This document shows, in pieces, positions 17,150-25,719 of a stretch of 64,000 bases of DNA (the stretch's first letter is position 1; each line of letters starts with the position of its first letter). The translations under genes and the position numbers were made by a program. This DNA is from Variovorax sp. RA8 (GTDB taxonomy: Bacteria > Pseudomonadota > Gammaproteobacteria > Burkholderiales > Burkholderiaceae_C): positions 4,030,001 to 4,094,000 of the forward strand of contig NZ_LR594662.1 of the NCBI RefSeq assembly GCF_901827175.1, given 5' to 3'. A model generated the notes under the pieces. The model was not told the DNA's origin and searched no databases. It worked only from the letters and a program-made list of their open reading frames with translations.

Positions 17150-18296
17150 GCAGGGCTCCCTTCTCTCGATCAGGCTGCTGCGCGTCGCGCAGGATCAGGT
17201 GGAAGACGCCGTGGCCGCCGGGCCGAAGCTCGCAGCACGGCTGCGCACGGGCGAGCTGCGTGATCAGGCCCGCCAGCGCCCGCGCTTCGTCCGGCTTCAG
17301 GCGGCGGTCGGCGCGTGACAGCGAATACAGCACGGTCCGCGCCTCGCGCAGCCGGCCCAGCGATTGCGTGGAGATGCCGATGGACTGCGAGGTCCGGCGC
17401 ACCGACACGGCACCCCCCTGCGATGCTTCCAGGCGCCGGACGATGTCGGCCACCTCGCTGGCATGGCGCGGATGCAGCACCGCATGCTGCGCGCGGCGCG
17501 TCCCGGCCAGGACCAGCATCGACACCGCGGCGGCCGCACCCAGCGCGAAGTGCCAGCCCGACCATGGCAACCGCCCCTGCCACTCGCCGAGAAGAGCGCC
17601 CGCGACCAGCAGCAGCGAGGTCCACTGCGCTTCGGAGAAGCGGCCCCAATGGGGCCTTGCATCGTCCCCCCGCAATTCCTCGAGCCAGATGCGCGCGACC
17701 GAATAGCTGACGACGTAGGTCGAGAGCACGGTGCCCGCCGGCCGCCCTTGCAGGAACTGCCAGGTGCCTACGGCCACGATCGAGATGACGACCAGCGCCT
17801 CGAGCACCTGCACCGGGAACAGCCGCACCCCCACGTAGCAGGCAGGAAATCCTTCGGCTGCATGGTCCTCGCCGTAGCGCACGCCCCAGCGATGCGGCCT
17901 GCCGTGGCAGCAGCCCACCATCAGGCAGCCGCAGCGTCCGCAGGCGAGGAAGACGCCGAGCCAGAGGGCGTTCAGGTCGAGGTAGGGCAGGACCGGCAGC
18001 GCGAGCAGGGACAACAGGAGCGCGGCGCTGGCGAGCACTGCCACCTCGTGGTGGTAGTAGATCAACGCCTCCCGGCCCGTCAGGATCTTGCTCACCATCG
18101 CAAGGACAAGAAAAGTGAGGACCCCGGACGCGAGAAGGCCTCCACCCACCCAATGCGAGAGTCCGGCCTCCGAGATCAGCACACCGGCAAGCGCAGTGGC
18201 GAGCACGAGCCCCATGGCGCCGCACAACTTGAAACTGTGCAGCCGCCAGCCGCACAGCACGATCGTCGGTCGAAGTGAAGAACTCACTGGCGTCAT
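17142..18296 (-). CDS. Lgt-like (prolipoprotein diacylglyceryl transferase family) membrane protein
   Basis: The 384-residue protein has about seven hydrophobic segments between residues 10 and 270 and the family-type motif ACGRCGCLMVGCCHGRP with WGVRYG. This resembles Lgt homologues that transfer diacylglycerol to lipoproteins at the inner membrane. A further, probably cytoplasmic region of roughly 110 residues (about 275-384) follows the last membrane segment and is not part of normal Lgt. The housekeeping lgt is expected elsewhere, so this copy may serve the island, for example by lipid modification or as a membrane anchor. It starts at 18296, just after the DUF4157 gene, and overlaps the next gene. 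Confidence 0.7.
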   Translation of the reverse strand: MTPVSSSLRPTIVLCGWRLHSFKLCGAMGLVLATALAGVLISEAGLSHWVGGGLLASGVLTFLVLAMVSKILTGREALIYYHHEVAVLASAALLLSLLALPVLPYLDLNALWLGVFLACGRCGCLMVGCCHGRPHRWGVRYGEDHAAEGFPACYVGVRLFPVQVLEALVVISIVAVGTWQFLQGRPAGTVLSTYVVSYSVARIWLEELRGDDARPHWGRFSEAQWTSLLLVAGALLGEWQGRLPWSGWHFALGAAAAVSMLVLAGTRRAQHAVLHPRHASEVADIVRRLEASQGGAVSVRRTSQSIGISTQSLGRLREARTVLYSLSRADRRLKPDEARALAGLITQLARAQPCCELRPGGHGVFHLILRDAQQPDREKGALHA

Positions 18297-18306
18297 GAAC
18301 GGCCCT

Positions 18307-20547
18307 TCATTTCGGCAGCATCAGCTGGTAGCGAATGATGTTCTCGTCAACGTACTTCTTCTTCTCGGCTTCGGTCGCCGGAATGCGCGTCGCTTCAAAG
18401 AACTTGGCGCGGATCGCCTCCCAGCGCGTCGAGTCGCTGCGCTTCAGCTTGGACAACAGCCTGGCGGGACCTTCGACCTGCTGCAAAAAGTTTTCATGGC
18501 CGACGATGCGCCTGTCCTTCAAGGGTTGGAGGGCCGCGATGAAGTCCTGCGGGGCGCCTTCCGCAGTCACCGCGGCCAGGACCTGGTCGGTCACCATGAA
18601 CGAGTTGCCCGGAAAGTCATCGCAATGCTCGGCGAGCCCGCGCTTGACCTGCTCCTCGGTCAGGTCCGGCTCGAAGGGATGCGCGTCGTAGAGATCTTCC
18701 GCCGGTGTCTTTCCCTTGCGGGTCTTGACGGCGTTCTCGTAGATCCACGCGCCGCGTGCGAGCGCGCTCGTGTTCTTCCAGACCACCTTCGCGCCGACCG
18801 GTGCGTCCTTCCACCGCGAATCGAGACTTCGCTCGTCGAGCCCGAGTTCATGGTTGCCGCTCGTATAGGTGTCCGAATCGAGTCCGGTCGTCTCCTGCGG
18901 CCGCAGGCGCAGATTGCTGAACTTCCTGTCGAACTCGGCATCCGTCAGCGTATGGCGCCATGCGTACAACCACGTCAGCTCGGTGAACAGCGCGCAGTCG
19001 CACTCCCAGCGGTCCAGGTGTGCGAACAGCTCATCGACCGAGACGTGCGGTTCCTTCGTCGGCGCAAAGGCCCCCTGGTACTTGCGCTTCTCTTCGCCGT
19101 AGTCGATGAGGCGCCAGTTCGCCTCGTCGAACTTCCATTCCTGCGGGTTCTTCCCCCTTGGGAACCTGCAGCCCGGCTCCGAGTCCTTCTTGCGGCGCGA
19201 AGCATCGAGGACGCGGAGGCCTTCCTGGAACGCCTGGTCCCAGGTTTTCCGAAGGGCTTTGTCGGTCTGGAGATTCGGCGCGGCGGCAGGCTTCTTGGCG
19301 CTGCCGCTGCAGCGCTGCAGTTGCAGGCCGGAACGCAGGCGGGGCGGTGATGCCTTGGCTGCTGCGTCCCCCTGGCCCTGGCGTCCGCTCCACAACGCCG
19401 TCACGGCACGCACCGCGGCGTTGTCGGCGTCCTTTTCCAGCGCGCTGTCGGCCGGGCCTCTCTTCGCCTGGGGCGGGCCGGCCGCGTGGCCGCGCTGCTG
19501 CAGGACATGCGCGAGTTCATGCGCCATCAGTGCATCGCCAACCAGCGTGCCGGGCCGGTACTCGCCGGACCCGAATGCCACATGCGCTCCGAGCGTGAAC
19601 GCGCGCGCATTGAGCTGCTCCGAGAGCTGCGCCGCCTTTGCATCGGTATGGAGGCGTACGCCGGCGAAGTCCGCGCCGAACGCCGACTCCATGCGCGTGC
19701 GCACCGCGCCCGGCAGGGAACGACCACTGCCGAGCTGATCGCGAACCGACACCGGGTCTGCTTCCCGCGCGCCCCCAGGCCGGGCCTTGAAGAACATCCC
19801 GCCGAACGCGCCGAGCATGCCGCCACCGGGCATCGCGCTGCCCGGCAGGTCCTCGGGCATGCCCACGATCTCTCCCGTGCGGGCCCACGCGTCCACGCTC
19901 CGTGCCACGCGCGCCGTCACGAACGGGATGTAGTCGCGCGCGCTGGCCGCGGAGGCGGCTTCGGGCGCGTACTTGAGGATGGCCCGTTCAAGCTGAGCGG
20001 CGCTGCGCTCTTCGTAATAGCCCAGCCAATGATCGATCCAGGGGCAGCCCTGCGAGTCGCGCCCGGTGCCGCTCAGGCCTGCATCCACCGTCGCGCACAC
20101 ATTGGCGCGCAATGCAGCCATGAATTCGCGCTTGCGCATGCGCCCGCCGGTCAGCTCGGCTTGAGCTTCGTCCTTGTCTTCGGCGATCAGGCTCGATGCC
20201 GCGCCGCGGGGCGCGGCGGCTGGCGCCGCATCGGCCTCTGCGACGCGCGCCTGCGTGGGTGCCCCCGCCGCCGGCGCTTTCGGTGCCAGTCGCAGCTGCT
20301 CCGCTTCTTCCTCGCAGGAAGCGCACTTGCGCCGGATCGAATCCCCGGGCGAGGATGCGGCCGACCACTTCGACGCACGGCGCTCCAGCGCCTTGCCCGA
20401 CATGACCGCGTGCGCCATGCGATCCGCTTCTCGCTCGAACGCGTCGCCAGCAGGTCCGATCGGTTCCTTGAAGGCAGGCGTGGCGGTGCCGCGACAGGCG
20501 TCGCCGCATTTGTGTCGGGGGGTGGAAGCGAACACGGGAGCATTCAA
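18307..20547 (-). CDS. DUF4157 protein, putative eCIS cargo with transglutaminase-like C-terminus
   Basis: The 746-residue protein has a basic N-terminus followed by PIGPAGDAFEREADRMAHAV, then a region with RDSQGCPWIDHWLGYYEE. A DUF4157 domain follows, with HELAHVLQQ (HExxH at residues 343-347). These parts are shared with the neighbouring 587-residue protein. The C-terminal 330 residues are different. They contain WECDCALFTELTWLYAW and, later, GAKVVWKNTSALARGAWIYEN, which recall the catalytic cysteine region and the following region of Bacillus-type transglutaminases; this is a tentative reading. DUF4157 proteins are frequent cargo of contractile injection systems. The start is TTG at 20547 overlapping the previous stop (TTGA). 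Confidence 0.75.
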   Translation of the reverse strand: MNAPVFASTPRHKCGDACRGTATPAFKEPIGPAGDAFEREADRMAHAVMSGKALERRASKWSAASSPGDSIRRKCASCEEEAEQLRLAPKAPAAGAPTQARVAEADAAPAAAPRGAASSLIAEDKDEAQAELTGGRMRKREFMAALRANVCATVDAGLSGTGRDSQGCPWIDHWLGYYEERSAAQLERAILKYAPEAASAASARDYIPFVTARVARSVDAWARTGEIVGMPEDLPGSAMPGGGMLGAFGGMFFKARPGGAREADPVSVRDQLGSGRSLPGAVRTRMESAFGADFAGVRLHTDAKAAQLSEQLNARAFTLGAHVAFGSGEYRPGTLVGDALMAHELAHVLQQRGHAAGPPQAKRGPADSALEKDADNAAVRAVTALWSGRQGQGDAAAKASPPRLRSGLQLQRCSGSAKKPAAAPNLQTDKALRKTWDQAFQEGLRVLDASRRKKDSEPGCRFPRGKNPQEWKFDEANWRLIDYGEEKRKYQGAFAPTKEPHVSVDELFAHLDRWECDCALFTELTWLYAWRHTLTDAEFDRKFSNLRLRPQETTGLDSDTYTSGNHELGLDERSLDSRWKDAPVGAKVVWKNTSALARGAWIYENAVKTRKGKTPAEDLYDAHPFEPDLTEEQVKRGLAEHCDDFPGNSFMVTDQVLAAVTAEGAPQDFIAALQPLKDRRIVGHENFLQQVEGPARLLSKLKRSDSTRWEAIRAKFFEATRIPATEAEKKKYVDENIIRYQLMLPK

Positions 20548-20996
20548 TGAACGCGTCGCCCGTAACGCTCGCGGAACGCGTCCAGCTCGTCGAGCGCAAG
20601 GTACTCGTCACCGAAGTACCCTCCGAAGCGAGAGGTCAGCTTCAGGTGGCCGCCCTGCTCGGACCATGGCCACTGTTCGTCGACCCAACCTTCGCCGGCG
20701 GGGATGCCATGGAATGCAGCGAAGCGCGCGACGCCTCCCGCAGCGCGGGCCGGGGCCGCGTAGACGAACCGCGTCAGGACGTACAAGCGGCTCGCCGCCG
20801 AAACACCGAACTCGCCATGCGCCAGGCGCTCTTCCTCGATGTAGCGCACAACCACCCTGCGAAGCGCGGTGTCGTCCAGCATGGCGAGTTGCCGTGCGGC
20901 TGTCTCGATGCGGCTCGCCTCCGCGGGATCGAGGTCTTCGAGATCGGCCCAGGCGGGCATCGCTCGCAGCACGTTCAAGGCGTTGTCTTCTGTCAT
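20544..20996 (-). CDS. hypothetical protein between two DUF4157 cargo genes
   Basis: The 150-residue protein has no family I recognise. It begins MTEDNALNVLRAMPAWADLE, has an acidic helical N-terminal half, and ends in an aromatic- and glycine-rich part (EQWPWSEQGG, FGGYFGDEYLALDE). The ATG at 20996 has GGAGG eight bases upstream, so the open frame to 21038 is not used. Its stop overlaps the TTG start of the 746-residue cargo gene, which ties their expression. Position and size suit an immunity protein, chaperone or adaptor for a neighbour, but this is inference. Confidence 0.65.
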   Translation of the reverse strand: MTEDNALNVLRAMPAWADLEDLDPAEASRIETAARQLAMLDDTALRRVVVRYIEEERLAHGEFGVSAASRLYVLTRFVYAAPARAAGGVARFAAFHGIPAGEGWVDEQWPWSEQGGHLKLTSRFGGYFGDEYLALDELDAFRERYGRRVH

Positions 20997-21034
20997 CGAC
21001 GTCCTCCGATCGTTCGGCAGCACAGCCGGCGGTG

Positions 21035-22798
21035 TCACGGTGTTCCAACCTGAGTCTGCGGCGTTTTCGCGATGTCATCGTAGTCCACCCTCAGCGTGTG
21101 GTCCTGTGCACTCCCGTCCGACCAACCAGCGGGCGCCGAAGTCATCGTCGGCAGCGACAGGGCGGCCGGCACGGTATGACCCCATGGAGGCTCGGTGAGG
21201 TTGTAGCCCTCGACGATCGCGACCTTGCCGATGATTTCGACGCGACCCTTGGTATTGGCGTTCTCGCTGGTGGTGCGGAACGTGTCGGATTGGTGGGGGC
21301 TGGCCGAAGAGCCGACGTACACCTTGCCATTGCGGGCCTCCCACCCTTCCCAATACTCCAGGCCCGAGTTGTTGGGGACGACCGTACCCGAGGCGTCCTG
21401 GACTGCGCCCTGGAACGTGACGTGCTGGATCACCCAGCCGTTCACGCCAGCACCCACCGACCACTGCACCTGGTACTCGGCGCTCCCGCGCTGGTTGAGC
21501 GCGGTCGCTGCCTTCTTGACCGCGATCGCCACCGGACTCATCTTCATGCTTCCGCGCGAGCATCGCGACAACTGCAGGCCGGATTTCAGTCCCGGGGCCA
21601 TCCTGGCGGCACCATTCTTCAAGCCACCCCACAAGGAGGCGACGACGCCGATCGCGGAGCGATCCGCGTCTTGTTCGAGCTGGCTTTCGCTTCCCGCCGG
21701 CCCCATCGTCGAACGGGCCTCGGGACCGCCCTGCTGCACCACATGCGCCAGTTCGTGTGCGATCAGTGCATCGCCGGCGACGGTGCCCGGCCTGAACTCG
21801 CCGGCGCCGAAGGCAACATGTTGTCCCACCGTGAAAGCGCGCGCGTTGAGGTGGTCCGAGAGCTTCGCCGCGCCAGCGTCCGTATGGAGCCTCACGCCGC
21901 CGAAGGTGGTACCGAAGGCTGATTCCATGCGCGAGCGCAGCTGGCCAGGAAGCGCCTGTCCGACGCCCAGTTTCTGGCGCACCGAGATCGGGTCATCGGG
22001 GCGCGCGCCACCGGCCCGCGCCTTGAAGAACATCCCTCCGAATGAATCGAGCACCGCCCCTCCCGGTGCCTGGATTGTCGGAATGCCTTCCGGCACTCCC
22101 ACGATCTCGCCAGTCTTTGCCCAGACCTGCGCACTGCGCCGAACGCGTCGGGCGACGATCTGGATGTAGTCTTGCGCGTCGCGGGCCGCGCGGGACTCGG
22201 GGGCGTACCGGTGCAACGCCCGTTCGATCTCGGCGCCGCTGCGCGCACCGTAGTATCCAAACCAATGGTCGATCCAGGGGCACCCTTGCGAGTCCCGGCC
22301 GGTACCTGCCAGTGCGGCATCCATATTGGCACAGACGTCGGCGCGCAGCGCTGCAATGAACGCACTCTTGCCCATCTGCCCGGGGCCGGGGGTAGCCTCG
22401 TCGGACACAATGCGCGCCGCCGCGCGGGCGGGGGGTGCTGACCCATCGGCCTCATTCGAAGCGCCTTGTCGCGAAGCGGCCTCCGGCACCCTGTCCGATG
22501 CCGCCGCGGGAGCCGTGGTTCGGGCTGCTTCCGAAGGCGCGTCGTCCCGCGCCGCCAGGCCACGGCGGAGGGTCGAGTCGTCCGGTCGCTCTGCGGCGGC
22601 CCAGCCGCCCGCGCGAGTTGCACACTGCATGTCGCCCGACAACATCGCATCGGCCATGCGATCGGCCTCATGCTCGAAGGCATCGTCGGCCGGCCCCGCA
22701 GGCTTCCGGAACGGGGCGCTTCGCCGGGTCGGCACATGGCCGGCTGCGCCGCGCTGCGTGCTCGCGGCCTGGGTGGCGGTGCTGTTCGTTCGGCTCAT
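21035..22798 (-). CDS. DUF4157 protein, putative eCIS cargo with unknown C-terminal domain
   Basis: The 587-residue protein shares its first 400 residues or so with the 746-residue neighbour: KPAGPADDAFEHEADRMADA, RDSQGCPWIDHWFGYYG, and the DUF4157 domain with HELAHVVQQGG (HExxH at 348-352). After LQLSRCSRGS its C-terminal 170 residues are unrelated. They look beta-rich, with many tryptophans, tyrosines and glycines (YWEGWEARNGKVYVG, VEIIGKVAIVEGYNLTEPPW). I do not recognise that domain. The shared module plus a variable end is the architecture of polymorphic toxins. The ATG at 22798 lacks a clear ribosome binding site. Confidence 0.75.
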   Translation of the reverse strand: MSRTNSTATQAASTQRGAAGHVPTRRSAPFRKPAGPADDAFEHEADRMADAMLSGDMQCATRAGGWAAAERPDDSTLRRGLAARDDAPSEAARTTAPAAASDRVPEAASRQGASNEADGSAPPARAAARIVSDEATPGPGQMGKSAFIAALRADVCANMDAALAGTGRDSQGCPWIDHWFGYYGARSGAEIERALHRYAPESRAARDAQDYIQIVARRVRRSAQVWAKTGEIVGVPEGIPTIQAPGGAVLDSFGGMFFKARAGGARPDDPISVRQKLGVGQALPGQLRSRMESAFGTTFGGVRLHTDAGAAKLSDHLNARAFTVGQHVAFGAGEFRPGTVAGDALIAHELAHVVQQGGPEARSTMGPAGSESQLEQDADRSAIGVVASLWGGLKNGAARMAPGLKSGLQLSRCSRGSMKMSPVAIAVKKAATALNQRGSAEYQVQWSVGAGVNGWVIQHVTFQGAVQDASGTVVPNNSGLEYWEGWEARNGKVYVGSSASPHQSDTFRTTSENANTKGRVEIIGKVAIVEGYNLTEPPWGHTVPAALSLPTMTSAPAGWSDGSAQDHTLRVDYDDIAKTPQTQVGTP

Positions 22799-22828
22799 GA
22801 TGGCGCGTCGATGGATCGGGGCCTGCCC

Positions 22829-24850
22829 TTAGAAGGTCAGCTTCCGCAAAGCCGCCGGGAGGATGTCCGGCCCGTGCGACAGCACCTCGGGATGCGCCCG
22901 GATGATCGCTTCCAGGCGCGCATTCATGTTCATGATCCGGCTCAGCGCAACGTCCGGAGACAAGCCTGGCGGGACCGCATTGCCCAGCGTCTCAGTCACC
23001 CAGCGGTTGTATTCGGGATGATGGCCCCGCATGTTGAAACGATAGGACCTGCCCTTCCAGTCATACCAGCCCCTCAGTTGGCCGTGCTCTGGAAATTCCT
23101 TGATCAGGTTCAGATCTGCATCGACATGCGTGCCCGCTGACTCGAACAGCGCCTTGTTCTTGCTCAGATAGCGCGTGGCAATGTGATGGTCCTCCTCGAG
23201 GCTCACTCCCGCCTGCTTCCGAGTGCGGGTGACGTGCTTGCTCTCCTGCTCCTGGAGAACTGCCTTTTGCTCGAGTTCCTGGCGTTCCGTGAACTCTTCG
23301 AGAACGTGCTTGCGCCGCAGCTCATCGGGGGTCAGCGTCTCGGCTTTCGTTGCCGCGGGACTTGACTTGGGCGCTTCTGCCGCAGGCTTGGCCACGCTGG
23401 CCTCCTTGCCCACGTTGGAAGGATGAACCTTCGGCGGCTTCAGATCCGCCACCGTCGCCGGCGAAGTCCGCGTCGAAGTCACCATGCGCGACTCCATGAC
23501 ATTGGGCAGCGGCCCGGGCGCGCCACGGCCCACGCCGGCCGCTGCCTTCTCCCCCGCACCGACCACCGCCGCCTCGCTGAACAAGCCCACCAGCGCCTCG
23601 AAGGCTTCGACCGCCTTGTTGACCACGCCCTCGAACGCCTTCAAGGCGCCCTTGACCGCGCCGCGCAGCAGCCCCACCGCCTCGACGAAGATGCCCTTGA
23701 GCCAGGTGAACGCCTCGACGGCCTTGCCGGCCACGAACTCGGCGGCCTTGCCGACCAAGCTCGCGCCCTTGGCGATCAGGTTGCCGATCGCCTCGCTGAA
23801 GACCAGCAGGAGCACTTGCGCGATCAGGGTGCCGATGACCTCGCCGATGCCCTTGCCCATCTCGTAGAAATCCTTGCCGAGGAAATCGAACAGCGCGTGC
23901 GCACCGCCGGCGCCGATGCTGCGCGCCTTCGAAAGCGCCATCTGCATCAGGCCTTCGAGAAAGCCCGAGAACTTCTGCACCGTGCCCTTCGGATCGGTCA
24001 CGAAGGCTGCCAGCGAGGTGCCCAGCTCGCCCATCAGCTCACCGAGCTTGAGGTTGAGCTGCGCGACCTTCGCCCGCCGCTCGGCGCTGATGGCGATCCC
24101 GAGGGGTGACCATTTCGCCAGCCAGTCGAGTCCCGCGACGCCCAGTTTCACCAGGCCCACGACGCCCTTCACGAGGTCGGTGATGGGGCTCACCAGGCCG
24201 ATCACCAGGCCGACCAGGTAGCCTCCGTAGAACTTGACCGCATTCCAGGGCCGCATGAGCTCGGAGAGATGGCTCTTCGCGGCATCGGCGCGGCCGGACT
24301 TGACGTCCGACTTCAGCCCCCCGACGAATCCTTCCAGGACCGCCTTGATGAAAGGCCAGGACCGGTCGCTGGTCGCCTTCCGGCCGACAGTGTCGACGAG
24401 GCCGGTGCCCAGGGAGAACTGCTCTTCCTCTTCCGGTGCGCGCTGGATGCGCTGCTGCGCCAGGGCGGGGACCTGCTGCGCGGACGGCTCGCGTGCGTCG
24501 CGTTCATGCGCCGAGTCGCGTGCGTCTACTTGCGGGTTGAGCGAAGCCGCGGCCCAGTGCTGCTGCGCGACGTGCCGAAGCTCATGCCTCAGCAGCGCAC
24601 GGCCCGTCGGCGCCTCAGGGGCGTACCGCCCCGCCGCGAAGGCGATGTCACTGCCGATCGTGTAAGCCGAGGCGTGCAGGGACTTCGCTGCGGCGTTCGC
24701 CGGCGGTCCATCGTGCACCCGGACGTGGCCGAAGCCGAAGCCGTAGCGATCGAAGGCTTCCCGTTGGACGTGGGGAGGAAGCGGCTTGCCGCTGCCGCGC
24801 ACGGCATCGACCGCACGCGCGGCAGGTGTCCGCTTCGCATGGGCGCGCAC
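22829..24850 (-). CDS. DUF4157 polymorphic-toxin-like protein with AHH/HNH-type nuclease C-terminus
   Basis: The 673-residue protein starts with a short DUF4157-like domain (QREAFDRYGFGFGHVRVHDG) whose peptidase motif is HELRH at 89-93. A long middle region (about 190-430) follows, with repeated amphipathic or hydrophobic helices rich in KGA and VGK. A charged linker leads to the C-terminal 120 residues with EEDHHIATRYLSKNKALF and RGHHPEYNRWVTETL. Paired HH motifs of this type mark the AHH/SHH group of HNH-superfamily toxin nucleases. The hydrophobic middle may aid translocation. The absence of an obvious neighbouring immunity gene of known type is notable. It lies directly after the baseplate gene block. 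Confidence 0.75.
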   Translation of the reverse strand: MRAHAKRTPAARAVDAVRGSGKPLPPHVQREAFDRYGFGFGHVRVHDGPPANAAAKSLHASAYTIGSDIAFAAGRYAPEAPTGRALLRHELRHVAQQHWAAASLNPQVDARDSAHERDAREPSAQQVPALAQQRIQRAPEEEEQFSLGTGLVDTVGRKATSDRSWPFIKAVLEGFVGGLKSDVKSGRADAAKSHLSELMRPWNAVKFYGGYLVGLVIGLVSPITDLVKGVVGLVKLGVAGLDWLAKWSPLGIAISAERRAKVAQLNLKLGELMGELGTSLAAFVTDPKGTVQKFSGFLEGLMQMALSKARSIGAGGAHALFDFLGKDFYEMGKGIGEVIGTLIAQVLLLVFSEAIGNLIAKGASLVGKAAEFVAGKAVEAFTWLKGIFVEAVGLLRGAVKGALKAFEGVVNKAVEAFEALVGLFSEAAVVGAGEKAAAGVGRGAPGPLPNVMESRMVTSTRTSPATVADLKPPKVHPSNVGKEASVAKPAAEAPKSSPAATKAETLTPDELRRKHVLEEFTERQELEQKAVLQEQESKHVTRTRKQAGVSLEEDHHIATRYLSKNKALFESAGTHVDADLNLIKEFPEHGQLRGWYDWKGRSYRFNMRGHHPEYNRWVTETLGNAVPPGLSPDVALSRIMNMNARLEAIIRAHPEVLSHGPDILPAALRKLTF

Positions 24851-24877
24851 GTCCTTCTCCGCAAGGCGGCGCCGTCG

Positions 24878-25708
24878 TCACGCAGGCGGCGCCGCGGGCA
24901 CGCCATTCGGGCCGGGCGCAGGCACCGGCGGCTCCACCACGATCGGCGGCTCGTTGCACTTCCACCAATACGGCGCCAGCGACAGCAGCATGCGCCGGCA
25001 GGTGCAGTTGTCGATCTTCGTGACCACGCCCTTGGCGTCGGTGGTCACCTCGGCCAGCACCACCCACGGATCGGTCGGGCACGGGATGCAGTCCGGAATG
25101 CCGCTCGGGCTCAAGAGCCCTTCGAGCTCAGGCGGCTGCGCATGCGAGTCCGGGCAATGATCGAGGACGCAGATCTCATAGCCGTCGCGCCAGCGCGAGT
25201 ACTCGCAGGCCGTATCGTCGCAGCCGCAGCCGACGGCCTGCACGCGCACGGGGCGCGAAGGCATCTCCTTGTAGCGCACGGCGATGTACCACGGCGTGTT
25301 GGCCTCCCGCTCCTGCGGCGTACGGTCGCCGCACAGCGGATCGACGATCTCGTCGCAGGCGTCGATCTCGTCGACTTCCACGCAGCGCGTGCGCACGTCG
25401 AAGCAGATCGCGCGCTCGATCACGATCTCGTCGCCGTAGGGACCGAGGATGTAGCCCGGCTGCACGATCACCTTCCACGGCTTCTTCGCATCGGCCACCC
25501 GCGTGCCGCAGACCACGCCCCAGCCGTGGAGGTAGCGGTTGATGCGCCGGATCTTGTGGCGGAAATAGTCCTGGCCCAGGGTCAGGTCCTCGGAGGTCAC
25601 CAGCTGCCGCGCGAAGAAGCGCGGCCGCTCGATCGAGCCCTTGCCGCTCGCCGCATCGGACGCAGCCGTCGATCCGCAGCCACAGGTGCTTTCGGTCACT
25701 TTTGCCAT
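24878..25708 (-). CDS. eCIS structural/adaptor protein, GQ-L / HGWGVVCG family (copy 1)
   Basis: The 276-residue protein has a cysteine-rich N-terminus (STCGCGSTAAS). It continues with RPRFFARQLVTSEDLTLGQD and INRYLHGWGVVCGTRVA, then a YILGPYGDEIVIER stretch. Proteins with this pattern recur in eCIS loci and are repeated four times in this operon. The rest has many scattered CxC pairs (CGCDD, CTCRR), which could bind metal. The C-terminus is proline-rich. The ATG at 25708 follows GAGGGGAA; the longer frame to 26371 lies inside the next gene. The function is unknown; a baseplate-decorating or cargo-adaptor role is possible. Confidence 0.7.
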   Translation of the reverse strand: MAKVTESTCGCGSTAASDAASGKGSIERPRFFARQLVTSEDLTLGQDYFRHKIRRINRYLHGWGVVCGTRVADAKKPWKVIVQPGYILGPYGDEIVIERAICFDVRTRCVEVDEIDACDEIVDPLCGDRTPQEREANTPWYIAVRYKEMPSRPVRVQAVGCGCDDTACEYSRWRDGYEICVLDHCPDSHAQPPELEGLLSPSGIPDCIPCPTDPWVVLAEVTTDAKGVVTKIDNCTCRRMLLSLAPYWWKCNEPPIVVEPPVPAPGPNGVPAAPPA

Positions 25709-25719
25709 GGTCGTTCCCC

